DNA of 64,000 bases from the NCBI RefSeq assembly GCF_032714475.1, contig NZ_JAWDKD010000003.1, positions 1-64,000 of the forward strand. The letters are read 5' to 3'. The notes under the pieces were generated by a model that was given only the letters and a program-made list of their open reading frames with translations, was not told the DNA's origin and searched no databases. The position numbers and the translations under genes were made by a program. Source of the stretch: Methanolapillus africanus. GTDB lineage: Archaea > Halobacteriota > Methanosarcinia > Methanosarcinales > Methanosarcinaceae. Of the stretch, positions 26,427 through 34,924 are shown in pieces (position 1 is the stretch's first letter; every line of letters begins with the position of its first letter).

Positions 26427-26473
26427 AAAAGACGCAATCATTTTACGGCGTAACGCCGTGTTTTTGCGTCTTG
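26427..26473. promoter_or_regulatory. Nested hairpin in the sufC leader
   Basis: An inner perfect hairpin ACGGCGT-A-ACGCCGT (26445-26459) sits inside outer arms AAGACGCAA (26429-26437) and TTGCGTCTT (26464-26472). The T-rich right flank makes it look either like a terminator behind ecfT or a cis-acting leader structure for sufCB, whose ATG is 45 bp away. Confidence 0.5.
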
Positions 26474-26517
26474 TTTTTTGATAAAGATTGACAAAATTCA
26501 AATACAGGAGTTTAAAA

Positions 26518-27267
26518 ATGCTTCAAATTGAAGGTCTGTATGTGGAAGTGGCCGAGCGTCCCCTGCTCAAAAATGTAAATTTGGCGGTGGAAAAAGGGGA
26601 CACAACCATTTTATTCGGTCCCAACGGCGCCGGAAAATCCGCGCTTCTCAGCACGATTATGGGATTTTCCAATTACAAAGTGACGGCCGGAAAAATCTAT
26701 TTCAAAGGAAAAGATATCACGGACGCGCCGGTGAACGAGCGCGCCAAATTGGGTCTCGGGATTATGTCTCAGCGCCCGCCGAATATTGTCGGCGTCAAAC
26801 TCCGGGAGCTTCTGGAAATTGAAACCGGCAGCAAGACGTTGAATTTGGACCAAATGGCCGAATCCATTGACATGAAGCGGTTTTTGGGGCGCGACATCAA
26901 CGTCGGCTTTTCCGGCGGCGAAATCAAGCGGTCGGAGCTTTTGCAGCTCAGCGTTCAAAAGCCGGACTTTTATTTGCTGGACGAACCGGAATCGGGCGTC
27001 GATCCGGTGAACATGGCGCAGGTCGGCAACACCATTCAAAATATGTTGTGCGGCGGCGACTGCCATGCGAAAAAATCCGCGAAGCGGAGTTCGTCGCTGA
27101 TTATTACCCACACCGGTGAAATTCTCAATTATGTCGACGCGGACAAAGCGTTTATTTTGTGCAACGGAACCGTGATGTGTTCCGGCAACCCGAACCGTTT
27201 GTTGAATGAAATTAAATCCAAAGGATATGAGGAGTGTATCAGATGCAAGCTGACAAATCTTCAATAA
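26518..27267 (+). CDS. sufC: Fe-S assembly ATPase SufC
   Basis: A 249-residue ABC-type ATPase of the SUF scaffold. Walker A GPNGAGKS (residues 34-41), signature FSGGEIKRSELLQLS, Walker B FYLLDEPESGVDP and switch histidine IITHTGEIL are all SufC-like. The ATG follows a clean AGGAG by seven bases; the frame is open upstream to 26488 but without a ribosome-binding site. It overlaps sufB by about 25 bp, so the products are translationally coupled and form the SufBC complex that is the minimal archaeal SUF system. Confidence 0.95.
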   Translation: MLQIEGLYVEVAERPLLKNVNLAVEKGDTTILFGPNGAGKSALLSTIMGFSNYKVTAGKIYFKGKDITDAPVNERAKLGLGIMSQRPPNIVGVKLRELLEIETGSKTLNLDQMAESIDMKRFLGRDINVGFSGGEIKRSELLQLSVQKPDFYLLDEPESGVDPVNMAQVGNTIQNMLCGGDCHAKKSAKRSSSLIITHTGEILNYVDADKAFILCNGTVMCSGNPNRLLNEIKSKGYEECIRCKLTNLQ

Positions 27268-28496
27268 AAAAACAAAAGAATGAAGCGGACAGCAAAGAAG
27301 AGACTGTTGTTCGCGGTTCTTTGAACAAGGAAGCCATGTATGGTCCTTTTGTGGACATGAAAACGTTTCAAATCCCGGACGATTCGATTCGCGTCGACAA
27401 GCTGACGGATTTGGACGACGTGGTCAAAAAATCGCTGGCAAACGTCGGGATTACGGCGGACGGCAAAAACAAAAGCGGCAGCTTTTTGATGTACAACAAC
27501 AAGGTTTCGCATCACGACACAACGGCCGACGGTTTGGAATTGATGCCGCTGTCTGAAGCTTTCAAAAAGTATGATTGGCTGGAAGAATATTCCTGGAAAT
27601 TGGTGGATCCGGAAACCGACAAATACACGGCGACCAGTTATTTGGAAGACTCCGACGGTTACTTTATCCGGGTTTTGCCGGGCAAAAAAGTGACGTCGCC
27701 GGTGCAGTCTTGTTTGATGATCGGTTCGGAAAAGTCCATGCAGACGGTTCACAACATCATCATTGTGGAAGAGGACGCCGAGCTGGAAGTGATTACGGGC
27801 TGTGTGACACACGAGGACATTAAGCGCGCGCTGCACATCGGCGTTTCTGAAATGTACATCAAAAAAGGTGCCAAGCTGACGTTTTCGATGATTCACAACT
27901 GGGAAGAAGAGGTTGAAGTCCGCCCGCGCACGGGCATCCGGATTGAAGAAGACGGTCAGCTGATCAACAATTACGTTTGTCTGAAACCGGCCCGTTCAAT
28001 TCAAACGAACCCGACGGCCCGTTTGGTCGGCGAAGGCGCGAAAGCGTTTTTCAACACGATTGCCGTCGCGCATCCGAATTCCGTTCTCGACATGGGCAGC
28101 CGCGTCTTTTTGGACGCGCCGAGAACCAAGACCGAAATTATTTCCAGAACGATTACGTTGGGCGGCGAAATGATTTCCCGCGGCGACATCATCGGCAACG
28201 CGACCGGCGTTTACGGCCACTTGGAATGCAACGGTTTGGTTTTGAACGAAAAAGGATCTCAGCGCGCCATTCCGGCGCTTGAAGCCAACGCGATGGACGT
28301 TGAAATGACGCACGAAGCCGCCATCGGCCGGATTGCACGTGATCAAGTGGAATATTTGATGTCGCGCGGTCTTGAAGAAAACGAAGCGGTCGGTTTGATT
28401 GTCCGCGGATTTTTGAGCGCCGGCATCGAAGGCATCCCGGAAGATTTGAAAGCGGAAATCGCAAATATTGTCAATATGACGAAAGACGCTTCTTAA
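27243..28496 (+). CDS. sufB: Fe-S assembly scaffold SufB/SufD
   Basis: A 417-residue SufB-type protein: the N-terminal helical part, then the right-handed beta-helix core (KRALHIGVSEMYIKKGAKLTFSMIHNWEEEVEVRPRTGIRIEEDG) and the C-terminal EATMDVEMTHEAAIGRI-like block with ERGLEENEAV. A GAGGAG ribosome-binding site in the end of sufC lies 11 bases before the ATG at 27243. It is shorter than bacterial SufB, as usual in archaea. The single SufB-like gene together with sufC suggests an SufB2C2 scaffold. The GC-rich motif copy 4 follows 51 bp behind the stop. Confidence 0.95.
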   Translation: MQADKSSIKKQKNEADSKEETVVRGSLNKEAMYGPFVDMKTFQIPDDSIRVDKLTDLDDVVKKSLANVGITADGKNKSGSFLMYNNKVSHHDTTADGLELMPLSEAFKKYDWLEEYSWKLVDPETDKYTATSYLEDSDGYFIRVLPGKKVTSPVQSCLMIGSEKSMQTVHNIIIVEEDAELEVITGCVTHEDIKRALHIGVSEMYIKKGAKLTFSMIHNWEEEVEVRPRTGIRIEEDGQLINNYVCLKPARSIQTNPTARLVGEGAKAFFNTIAVAHPNSVLDMGSRVFLDAPRTKTEIISRTITLGGEMISRGDIIGNATGVYGHLECNGLVLNEKGSQRAIPALEANAMDVEMTHEAAIGRIARDQVEYLMSRGLEENEAVGLIVRGFLSAGIEGIPEDLKAEIANIVNMTKDAS

Positions 28497-28529
28497 AGCG
28501 TTTTTCTTTTTCTTTTTTTTGTTTTGTTT

Positions 28530-28572
28530 TTTTGGCGAGCGACACCGCGCGCGTTATCGCGATGGTTTTTCA
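28530..28572 (+). repeat. Element B: GC-rich 3'-flank motif, copy 4 (core 28547-28559)
   Basis: TTTTTTTGGCGAGCGACACC, then GCGCGCGTTATCG (one base off the consensus), then CGATGGTTTTT. It is 51 bp behind sufB, same strand, and begins the most complete composite element of the window (about 28530-29145). Confidence 0.9.
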
Positions 28573-28696
28573 TTTGGCGTCAATCGAAAAGAATGGCTCA
28601 TTTTTTTGAATCAAGCAAACATGTGATTCCATTTATTTTTTTGAATTATTCAAATCGATGATTCCGTTTTTATTTTTGAATCATGAAAACCGTTCC

Positions 28697-28729
28697 GTTT
28701 CAACAGGCGCATTGCGCCTGTTGAAACGA
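28697..28729. repeat. Element B hairpin, 16-bp perfect arms
   Basis: Arms CGTTTCAACAGGCGCA and TGCGCCTGTTGAAACG around one T. It stands 125 bp behind the GC-rich motif and directly before the tandem array, the order also seen in elements C, D, E and F. Confidence 0.9.
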
Positions 28730-28744
28730 GTGCTGTGATCGTTG

Positions 28745-29035
28745 TTACAAACTGAGCAAAGTAACGACTGTATTTTTGGGAACCGAATGTTCAAAACGGT
28801 ACTCAGAAACAAGTGTATTTTTGGAAACTGTAGGTGCAAAACGGTACCAAGAAAAGAGTGTATTTTTGGAAAACAGAAGGTGCAAATCGGTACCAAGAAA
28901 AATGTGTATTTTTGGAAACTGATGATGCAAAACGGTACCAAGAAAAGAGTGTATTTTTGGAAAACAGAAGGTGCAAATCGGTACCAAGAATAATGTGTAT
29001 TTTTGGAAAACAGAAGGTGCAAAACGGTTCCAAAA
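28745..29035. repeat. Element B tandem array, about six 45/46-bp units (type II)
   Basis: The mark GTGTATTTTTGGAAA recurs at 28813, 28858, 28904, 28949 and 28995, giving periods of 45, 46, 45 and 46 bp, with a weaker copy near 28768. Each unit also holds GGTGCAAAACGGTACCAAGA. No unique spacers. Frames that stay open through it (for example KECIFGK repeats) are by-products of the period. Confidence 0.93.
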
Positions 29036-29040
29036 AATAC

Positions 29041-29145
29041 AAATTTGAAGCGACCGAAGGGAGCCGTTCGCGAAGCGAACTTACGAAAACAGACTCCCAC
29101 CGCCCTTTGAAAAATTCCTAGCGAAGCGACGGAATTTTTTGCGAC
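29041..29145. repeat. Element B terminal module with GCGAAGCGAC-type hairpins
   Basis: Holds GCGACCGAAGGGAGC, a small hairpin GTTCGCGAAGCGAAC, the conserved string CAGACTCCCACCGCCC (29091-29106), and hairpin AAAATTCC-loop-GGAATTTT with loop TAGCGAAGCGAC. The same parts end element C (35449-35530, inverted) and recur at 60180-60282. Confidence 0.75.
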
Positions 29146-29156
29146 GAAATTTTCTT

Positions 29157-29480
29157 TTAAACAAATCTCTTTTTGCTGATTTCGGAAACCGCGCGTTCGA
29201 CGTTGTCGTTCAGACGGTTGATGTTGTTCTCAAGATCGGCTTCGACGGTCATGATGCTGACGCGGATGGATTTGTCCCGCGCTTCCATGCGGGCTTCCAG
29301 TTCTTTGAAGCGGTTGTTGATTGACAAAATCATCAGCGACAGAATGCCGACGACGATGAGAAGGCATAACATGATGACCCAGTTGAACGGGTTGTAGACG
29401 AATCTTTGGAACCAGGCGTAAGCCATAACGAGTGTGGCAACCTCGATTAAAACAAAGGCAATGATATCTCTTGTTTCCAT
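29157..29480 (-). CDS. Small membrane protein with C-terminal coiled coil
   Basis: A 107-residue protein that I do not recognise. METRDIIAFVLIEVATLVMAYAW forms a first membrane helix, a second follows (WVIMLCLLIVVGILSLMIL, about residues 33-52), and the rest is charged and helical with heptad character (RFKELEARMEARDKSIRV, then ADLENNINRLNDNVERAV), likely a cytoplasmic coiled coil. GGAGAAAACACC precedes the ATG at 29480, which excludes the 21 extra codons upstream. It stands alone between element B and the presenilin gene. Confidence 0.7.
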   Translation of the reverse strand: METRDIIAFVLIEVATLVMAYAWFQRFVYNPFNWVIMLCLLIVVGILSLMILSINNRFKELEARMEARDKSIRVSIMTVEADLENNINRLNDNVERAVSEISKKRFV

Positions 29481-29773
29481 GGTGTTTTCTCCATCGGGTT
29501 TGATGTTGATATTGAATTGTGTGAAATTTAAAAACGAATCCATGAGTTGAATTCAATAATATTATAGGATAACATAAAATAATGAATAAATCCCGCGAAA
29601 CTATATAAATATTGACTCACATGTTATTTCATGTATTCAATAATTCGATTCTGATTTTTCGATTTTATTTCATTCATTTTGAGTCATTTTAATGGCATAA
29701 CAATTTGCAATTTATTTTATTTATTACAATTTATTTTAAAAACGATTTCAATTCACAAGGTTGAGGATTTCAT

Positions 29774-30796
29774 TTGGACAAAAAACAATCTTCCGTCTTT
29801 TCTATAATCAAAGACGTCATGCCGATGATTTTCATGGGGCTTTTGATTTTAGCCGTTCAGCTCGGTTCTCTTTGGCTGTCGTCCCACGAATACATCACGG
29901 AACAGCCGGTTTTTGAAAACCCCGAAAGCGTCGGCAACGCTGTTTATTACATTGTGATTTTGCTGGTGTTTTCCGCGATTGTCGTTTACGCCGTCAAGAA
30001 AAACAAAACCGGATTCATTCGCGGCGTTGTTTACCTGTCGATTGCGATTACGTTTTTTTATGTCATCAGTTCCATCATTGCGGAAATGACCGTCCTGACC
30101 GGATTGTTGTCGCTCCTTTCCGCCCTCCTCGCTTTGGCGTTGGCCGTCGTTTTGTACAAATATCCGGAATGGTATGTGATTGACATTGCCGGCGTGATTA
30201 TTTCAATCGGCGCCTGCGCGATCATCGGCGTTTCTCTCTCGATTCTGCCGATTTTTGTCCTCCTTCTGGCGCTTTTAATCTATGATTTCATTTCCGTTTA
30301 CAAAACCAAACACATGTTGACGCTTGCCGGCGGCATGATGGACATGAAGCTCCCGATTCTCTTTGTCGTTCCGAAATATTTGGGTTATTCTTACATCAAA
30401 GACGATTTTTCGGACAAAGACATTCAGAAGGACAGCAAAGACGGTGAGAAAAAAGAAGAGAATGAAGCAGCTGCGGAAAATAACGCTGAAAACAAAGAAG
30501 AAATCGAAGACGAAAAGAAAGAACGCGGCGCCCTTTTCATGGGTCTCGGCGACGCCGTCATTCCGACGCTTCTCGTCGTTTCCGCGAATTATTTTATTCC
30601 GCACACGGGAATCATTTCAACGCCCGCGCTTTTAACAATGGCCGGCACATTCGTCGGGTATGCGGCGCTTATGTATCTTGTGTCGAAAGGAAACCCGCAG
30701 GCCGGGCTTCCGTTTTTGAACACGGGAGCCATGGCGGGATTTTTGATCGGGATTTTTATTTCCGGCATTTCTGTGATGAGTTTTTTGCCGTTTTGA
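29774..30796 (+). CDS. Presenilin-like intramembrane aspartyl protease (A22, PSH family)
   Basis: A 340-residue membrane protein with about nine hydrophobic segments. The two catalytic aspartates are in LLIYDFISVYKTKHM (YD, about residue 171) and FMGLGDAVIPTLLV (GxGD, about 259), and PALLTMAG provides the PAL motif (about 284). This is the full active-site set of presenilin/SPP homologues that cut membrane helices. A charged K/E-rich loop of about 40 residues (210-250) lies between the two catalytic helices, as in presenilins. The start is TTG: GAGG is seven bases upstream and no better ATG fits. Substrates in archaea are unknown. Confidence 0.88.
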   Translation: MDKKQSSVFSIIKDVMPMIFMGLLILAVQLGSLWLSSHEYITEQPVFENPESVGNAVYYIVILLVFSAIVVYAVKKNKTGFIRGVVYLSIAITFFYVISSIIAEMTVLTGLLSLLSALLALALAVVLYKYPEWYVIDIAGVIISIGACAIIGVSLSILPIFVLLLALLIYDFISVYKTKHMLTLAGGMMDMKLPILFVVPKYLGYSYIKDDFSDKDIQKDSKDGEKKEENEAAAENNAENKEEIEDEKKERGALFMGLGDAVIPTLLVVSANYFIPHTGIISTPALLTMAGTFVGYAALMYLVSKGNPQAGLPFLNTGAMAGFLIGIFISGISVMSFLPF

Positions 30797-30846
30797 GTTG
30801 GAAATGTGTTGGAAATGAGTTGGATGAATTGAAAATTATTTTCAAT

Positions 30847-31248
30847 TCATTTTGATTTGTTTTTTTGGTTTAATTCTTCAATGATGTGTTCAGCTTCTTT
30901 GATGGCATTATTTGTTTGTTCAAATATGGGAAGTTTGAAGTTTAACGGTTCTTCATAATCGCTTTCGTTTCTCATAAGTTTTAAAAAATGCAAAGCATCT
31001 CCTATTTTATGGAATTCTTCATCTTCTGATTTCTTATAGATGTTTGCGACTTCAATGTGAACATTTTTACTTTTAGAAAACCGGTGACCCATATTTGTTT
31101 GCGCATACTTTTTTGCAAAATGAAACGCGGCATAATAAGCTCGGCTGATTGCGCACCGGCAGGCTGATTCAGAACATGTGCATTCCGCTTGGCATGCTTT
31201 CTGATTCAACTATTTGGAAATATCTAAATACTCCTCCGTCAGTCCCAT
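30847..31248 (-). CDS. HEPN-domain protein read through an in-frame TAG
   Basis: From the ATG at 31248 the protein is MGLTEEYLDISK, then TAG (31212-31210), then a HEPN domain: ISRAYYAAFHFAKKYAQ (about residues 33-49) and LKLMRNESDYEEP (about 90-102). Total 133 residues with the amber codon at position 13. GAGGTGA lies five bases before the ATG, whereas no ribosome-binding site precedes the TTG that follows the TAG, so initiation before the TAG is the better reading. HEPN proteins are commonly RNases in toxin-antitoxin and defence pairs. It starts four bases behind the stop of the next gene. Pyrrolysine insertion or a recent nonsense change are the alternatives. Confidence 0.72.
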
Positions 31249-31252
31249 TCTT

Positions 31253-31654
31253 TCACCTCATCACAAAAACATAATCCGAAATCGGGCCGAACTTTTTCTC
31301 TGTCCGAAGTTCCAGTTCAAAAATTTCGTCATCCATGGCTGAACGATATTTTTTGACCGGAAATGTAATGTAGATACAGTCGAACTCGTCGCTGTAACAC
31401 AAAATGATTTTTCCGTTGCGTTCAGATCCGTGCATTCTTTCCAACTCAGACGTAACGTAAAGCAAAACATCACAGACCTTCGGCGTTTTTTTGAATCGGT
31501 TTCGTATTTCAACAGCGTCTCTTGCATGATACAATCCGGTTTGTTCCAACTGTTCCAAAATCAAATCGATTTTGGGTGTTCTCCAAAGCTTGAATCGCCG
31601 AAACATATTTTCCAAGTTGAATGTTTTTGAGATTTTTGAAACATAAGAAGACAT
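31253..31654 (-). CDS. Unknown protein paired with the HEPN gene
   Basis: A 133-residue soluble protein that I do not recognise. It starts MSSYVSKISKTFNLENMFRR behind a good AAAGAGGTGA and is basic at the N-terminus with mixed alpha/beta character (KICDVLLYVTSELERM, GKIILCYSDEFDCIYITFPVKKY). It lacks the GS-x-DxD motif of the minimal nucleotidyltransferases that usually partner HEPN proteins, so it may be another kind of antitoxin. Four bases separate its stop from the HEPN start, whose ribosome-binding site lies inside this gene. Confidence 0.65.
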   Translation of the reverse strand: MSSYVSKISKTFNLENMFRRFKLWRTPKIDLILEQLEQTGLYHARDAVEIRNRFKKTPKVCDVLLYVTSELERMHGSERNGKIILCYSDEFDCIYITFPVKKYRSAMDDEIFELELRTEKKFGPISDYVFVMR

Positions 31655-31830
31655 GCGATCACCTCTTTTTCGGGTAACAGGTGAAATTACTTAACAGTAT
31701 ATAATAATTCGGATTTTGACAAAATCGAAACATTTAAATTCTGAATTCAAGGGCTTTTCCGATTTGGAAACAAATATATATTCGATATAATATATTAAAT
31801 GAAAAAAATCCCTGACTCAGGAAACGAATT

Positions 31831-32454
31831 ATGTCCAACTACACCATCTATCAAGAAGAGAATTTTACAGTTGAAACGAAAAACGAAATTTTTCAGGTCA
31901 TGACGGAATCTTTTATGAAAAATCCGCTTGTCGGCGACTATTTTTTCCGCCAAAATGAAAAAAAGGTTTATGCTTTTATTCAAACGACAATCGAATATTA
32001 CATGCGCCTCGGCGACATTATTGTTTGTAAAAACGAATCCGGAAAAATAGTTGCTGTCTGTGCGCTCGGCATGCCGGACATCGAACCGGTCTCTCTCGGC
32101 AGCGTGATTAAAAACGGCATGCTTTTGGATTTCATCGGCCTGATTTTCAAAGTCGGTCCGTCGGACGTGCAAAGAACGCTGAAGGCCGCCGACATCCTTG
32201 ACGCCAATCATATCCATGAACCGCATTGCTATCTTTACATGCTTTCGTCTGTCGAAAAAGGAGCCGGCCGGGCTTTGCTCACCCAAGTGATTGACACGTA
32301 CACGCAAGACAATATGATTTACTTTGAAAGCACCGTGACAAAAAATGATCACGCCTATTACAAGTCGTTTGGCGCCAAATCGATTGGCGAGACAACCATT
32401 GGCGGGATCAGTAATATGTTTTTTGTTTTTGAGAAAAAAGGAAATGAAATTTAA
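31831..32454 (+). CDS. GNAT-family acetyltransferase
   Basis: A 207-residue protein of the GNAT fold: an N-terminal EIFQVMTESFMKNPLVGDYFF block, HCYLYMLSSVEKGAGRALLTQVI near residues 128-148 (shortened acetyl-CoA loop) and a C-terminal YYKSFGAKSIGE. The substrate is unknown. The 3' end overlaps the convergent membrane-protein gene by four bases. Confidence 0.75.
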   Translation: MSNYTIYQEENFTVETKNEIFQVMTESFMKNPLVGDYFFRQNEKKVYAFIQTTIEYYMRLGDIIVCKNESGKIVAVCALGMPDIEPVSLGSVIKNGMLLDFIGLIFKVGPSDVQRTLKAADILDANHIHEPHCYLYMLSSVEKGAGRALLTQVIDTYTQDNMIYFESTVTKNDHAYYKSFGAKSIGETTIGGISNMFFVFEKKGNEI

Positions 32455-32948
32455 AAATAATGAGTGATGAATGCCAGAAGTAAAATAAAGAATCCAAAAA
32501 ATCCGCTCATAAAGATATATGGGCGAATTTTTTTCTTGGAGTTATCTGTCTTTAAATAATCCGTTGAACCCAGCCAAATCATTCCGATTTGAAATGAAAA
32601 CAGCCCAAATAAGGAAATGAAAACGTGCACTGGAAGGAGCAACAGATAATTTGCCGGATTGTCCCATCCGCCTGAAATAAAAAGGATGAATATCACAACA
32701 AACAGGACTGTTGTCAATAATACCGATTTTTTAAAATTTTGAGAAAACAGTCCATATAAGGCCGGACTAAAGACAAAAAGAGAAACTAAAAATGCGCCGC
32801 ATGCGCGTCCGATCAAGTTTGGAAGACCAAAATAGGAATAAGCCATATTGTCAAGTCCCATCAAAAAAAACAAAATCACTGATAAAAGAATCGTTCCGAT
32901 CAAGGCGAAATTGTTTGTTTTTTCACTTTGGTTAAATATTCCTGTCAT
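32451..32948 (-). CDS. Unknown membrane protein (about five segments)
   Basis: A 165-residue hydrophobic protein. Segments lie at about 15-33, 45-68, 75-95, 101-124 and 144-163. The start MTGIFNQSEKTNNFAL resembles the start of its upstream neighbour (MSGLSNQNSNQNEKLNNIL), which suggests the two are diverged duplicates. The stop of the neighbour lies six bases before this start. I know no function. Confidence 0.65.
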   Translation of the reverse strand: MTGIFNQSEKTNNFALIGTILLSVILFFLMGLDNMAYSYFGLPNLIGRACGAFLVSLFVFSPALYGLFSQNFKKSVLLTTVLFVVIFILFISGGWDNPANYLLLLPVHVFISLFGLFSFQIGMIWLGSTDYLKTDNSKKKIRPYIFMSGFFGFFILLLAFITHYF

Positions 32949-32954
32949 TTTATC

Positions 32955-33404
32955 TTAGTCCAAATTTATCAAAATAAATGTCAAGAGATTTGCCAAAAAA
33001 AACATGAGTGAAAGAGATTTGTAAAATGTATTTTTCTTTGAATCAGAATCATTTTTTGCCATAAAATATCCGGCCAAACCGTTCAAAATCCCCAGACATA
33101 AAGAGGCCGTCAAAATTATTATTTGTGTGATTATATCCGGTCGCCATGTTGCTATTCCTAAACATAAAAGAACGGTCAAAAATCCAAGCGCAAAAGATTT
33201 TTTTGGGTTTTTTGAAATGAATCCGTAAATGATTCCGGTTGGGATTATTGTTAATATGAGAAGAAAGTAAACGATTCCACTGTAGAATGTTGATTCTAAT
33301 GTAAATAACACACCGGTAATGATGCTCAATCCTAAAATAAGAACAAACAGGATGTTGTTCAATTTTTCATTTTGATTGGAATTTTGATTGGAGAGACCGC
33401 TCAT
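32955..33404 (-). CDS. Unknown membrane protein, probable paralogue of its neighbour
   Basis: A 149-residue hydrophobic protein with about five segments. AGGGG lies six bases before the ATG. It is separated by only six bases from the next membrane-protein gene and by 54 bp from the exported protein upstream, so the three form one likely transcript. Base composition is AT-richer than the flanking housekeeping genes. No function known. Confidence 0.65.
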   Translation of the reverse strand: MSGLSNQNSNQNEKLNNILFVLILGLSIITGVLFTLESTFYSGIVYFLLILTIIPTGIIYGFISKNPKKSFALGFLTVLLCLGIATWRPDIITQIIILTASLCLGILNGLAGYFMAKNDSDSKKNTFYKSLSLMFFLANLLTFILINLD

Positions 33405-33458
33405 TTTACCCCTTCTGGAATAAAAAAAGAAAAGGGAAGCATTACTTCCCCCAATCCA

Positions 33459-34655
33459 TTAATTTTCACGAACGTCGTAAGTTGAAACAAATCGTTCTCG
33501 TTCTTGGATTTTTTGATTTTCAAATGCTTTTAAGGTTTCTTGATATTCCGATGTTTTTTCAATATTTTCAGATTTAACGGAGTCTGTTTTGATTTCAACA
33601 TTGGAATTCGGACCGGTAATTAAAAGCGAACCATCCGGTTGGGCATAGGCGTAAAAGATGTAAATTTTACCTTCTTCCGGTAAGAAATCGTCTTCCGGTA
33701 AGATGTAATATTTTCTATCCTTGGTAATTCCGCCTTCTTTTAAAACAGGAATGGATTGATTTTGAACCAATTCTCCCTTAATATTTTCAACAACGGTGAT
33801 GTAGTAGTTTGTATACGGGTCTCCGACTTCAACTTCTTTTATTTTACCATTTTCTTCAACCTCAATCATAACCGGAAACTTATATTCCGTGCCAGCGATT
33901 TTATCGACTTTGCCGACAAAAACATAATCAGCACTGCCGGCAAGTTCTTTGGGATCAGAAACGTTGATCACATACGTTGCATTTGTGTAATAAGTCGGAA
34001 TCTCTTGAGATTTATTTGTATCAAATCCAAAATAACTGCTTAGCGTGTAATGTTTTTCATATTCGTTGGTAAAACAAATCTTTTCGTCTGTAATAAGCGG
34101 CGTCCCTGTTTTTTGAACAAAAACAATTGGCACATTTGAAAGCCCTTCCTCTTGAGCATGTGTTTCAATGATTTGAACCATCTTTCCCAAATCTTCCGTT
34201 GTCGTTTCCGGATTCACGCGAATGGTGATAAAACCACGAATATAACTCGTATGATTGAAAACATATCCATTGTTCTTTTCAAGAAGAACGGCAAGGTCGG
34301 GGTCTTCTTTCAATGCTTTTGTCACATTTTGAATAGATGTCCACCAATCAGCAGCATCTTCCAGAATCATTGACCTAAATGCAACATCAGGTTCATTGAC
34401 ATAAATCGGATCTTGTTCAAAAACAGGAAAAGCTCCGTAAAATGAAATCGTATTGTCGGAGTGGGCCTGTCTGTCAAAAACTTGTGATCCTTCGGACCAT
34501 GTATATAACATCATCTTTTCCTGTTCATTGGCGTCACATACCCTTTCTTTTTCAGTTACCGTCCATCCGTGAAATTCCAGATAAATTCCGGCCAAAAGAA
34601 CAAGTACAAAAGCACAAAGTAAAACAATCGCTATCAATTTTGAGTTTTTATCCAA
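33459..34655 (-). CDS. Membrane-anchored exported protein of unknown function
   Basis: A 398-residue protein with one N-terminal membrane helix (residues 7-27) and a large outer part. The middle (about residues 230-330: ADYVFVGKVDKIAGT, YTNYYITVVENIKGELVQNQSIPVLKEGG, KYYILPEDDFLPEEGKIYIFYA) has the beta-rich pattern of small cargo-type domains found in secreted lipoprotein-like proteins. Several N-glycosylation sequons are present (NVT, NHT, NKS, NAT, NVS). The first half (60-210) has no family I recognise. It heads a three-gene cluster with two membrane proteins. Confidence 0.65.
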   Translation of the reverse strand: MDKNSKLIAIVLLCAFVLVLLAGIYLEFHGWTVTEKERVCDANEQEKMMLYTWSEGSQVFDRQAHSDNTISFYGAFPVFEQDPIYVNEPDVAFRSMILEDAADWWTSIQNVTKALKEDPDLAVLLEKNNGYVFNHTSYIRGFITIRVNPETTTEDLGKMVQIIETHAQEEGLSNVPIVFVQKTGTPLITDEKICFTNEYEKHYTLSSYFGFDTNKSQEIPTYYTNATYVINVSDPKELAGSADYVFVGKVDKIAGTEYKFPVMIEVEENGKIKEVEVGDPYTNYYITVVENIKGELVQNQSIPVLKEGGITKDRKYYILPEDDFLPEEGKIYIFYAYAQPDGSLLITGPNSNVEIKTDSVKSENIEKTSEYQETLKAFENQKIQERERFVSTYDVREN

Positions 34656-34833
34656 TCTGACACACCACCCTCTAAAATAAATTTAACAATAAAAAGTAGA
34701 ATGAATGTACTATTATAATAAATGAGGGGTCTTTCTAAAAATTTTAATAAATTTGGATATATATTTTGTGAAAAATTTAATTGCTGATAAACCTCCAAAC
34801 CACATAAATTAAATTCAACTGTTATCTCCTCGA

Positions 34834-34867
34834 TAAAAAAAGGCGCCAAAGCGCCTTTTTCTTTTTT
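34834..34867 (-). terminator. Rho-independent-like terminator behind aIF5A
   Basis: On the minus strand GGCGC-TTTG-GCGCC is followed by TTTTTTT. It lies 70 bp behind the aIF5A stop and faces the right way for that gene. Confidence 0.7.
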
Positions 34868-34924
34868 AAATCAAATAATTAGAAAAGATGATTCAGGTTT
34901 AAATCTGAACCCAAATTCAAAAAA

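Noticed and set aside
28742..28993. Open reading frame through array B (Cys-Ile-Phe-Gly repeats)
   Set aside because: A product of the 45-bp period; several frames on both strands stay open over the same DNA.
28745..29035. CRISPR array
   Set aside because: Units are contiguous, diverge evenly and hold no unique spacers; no cas genes lie nearby. The same applies to the arrays at 3338, 35550, 45841, 50270 and 57800.
34634..34849. 71-residue frame upstream of the exported-protein gene
   Set aside because: No ribosome-binding site, overlaps the start region of the exported protein, AT-driven composition, and it overlaps the terminator hairpin.
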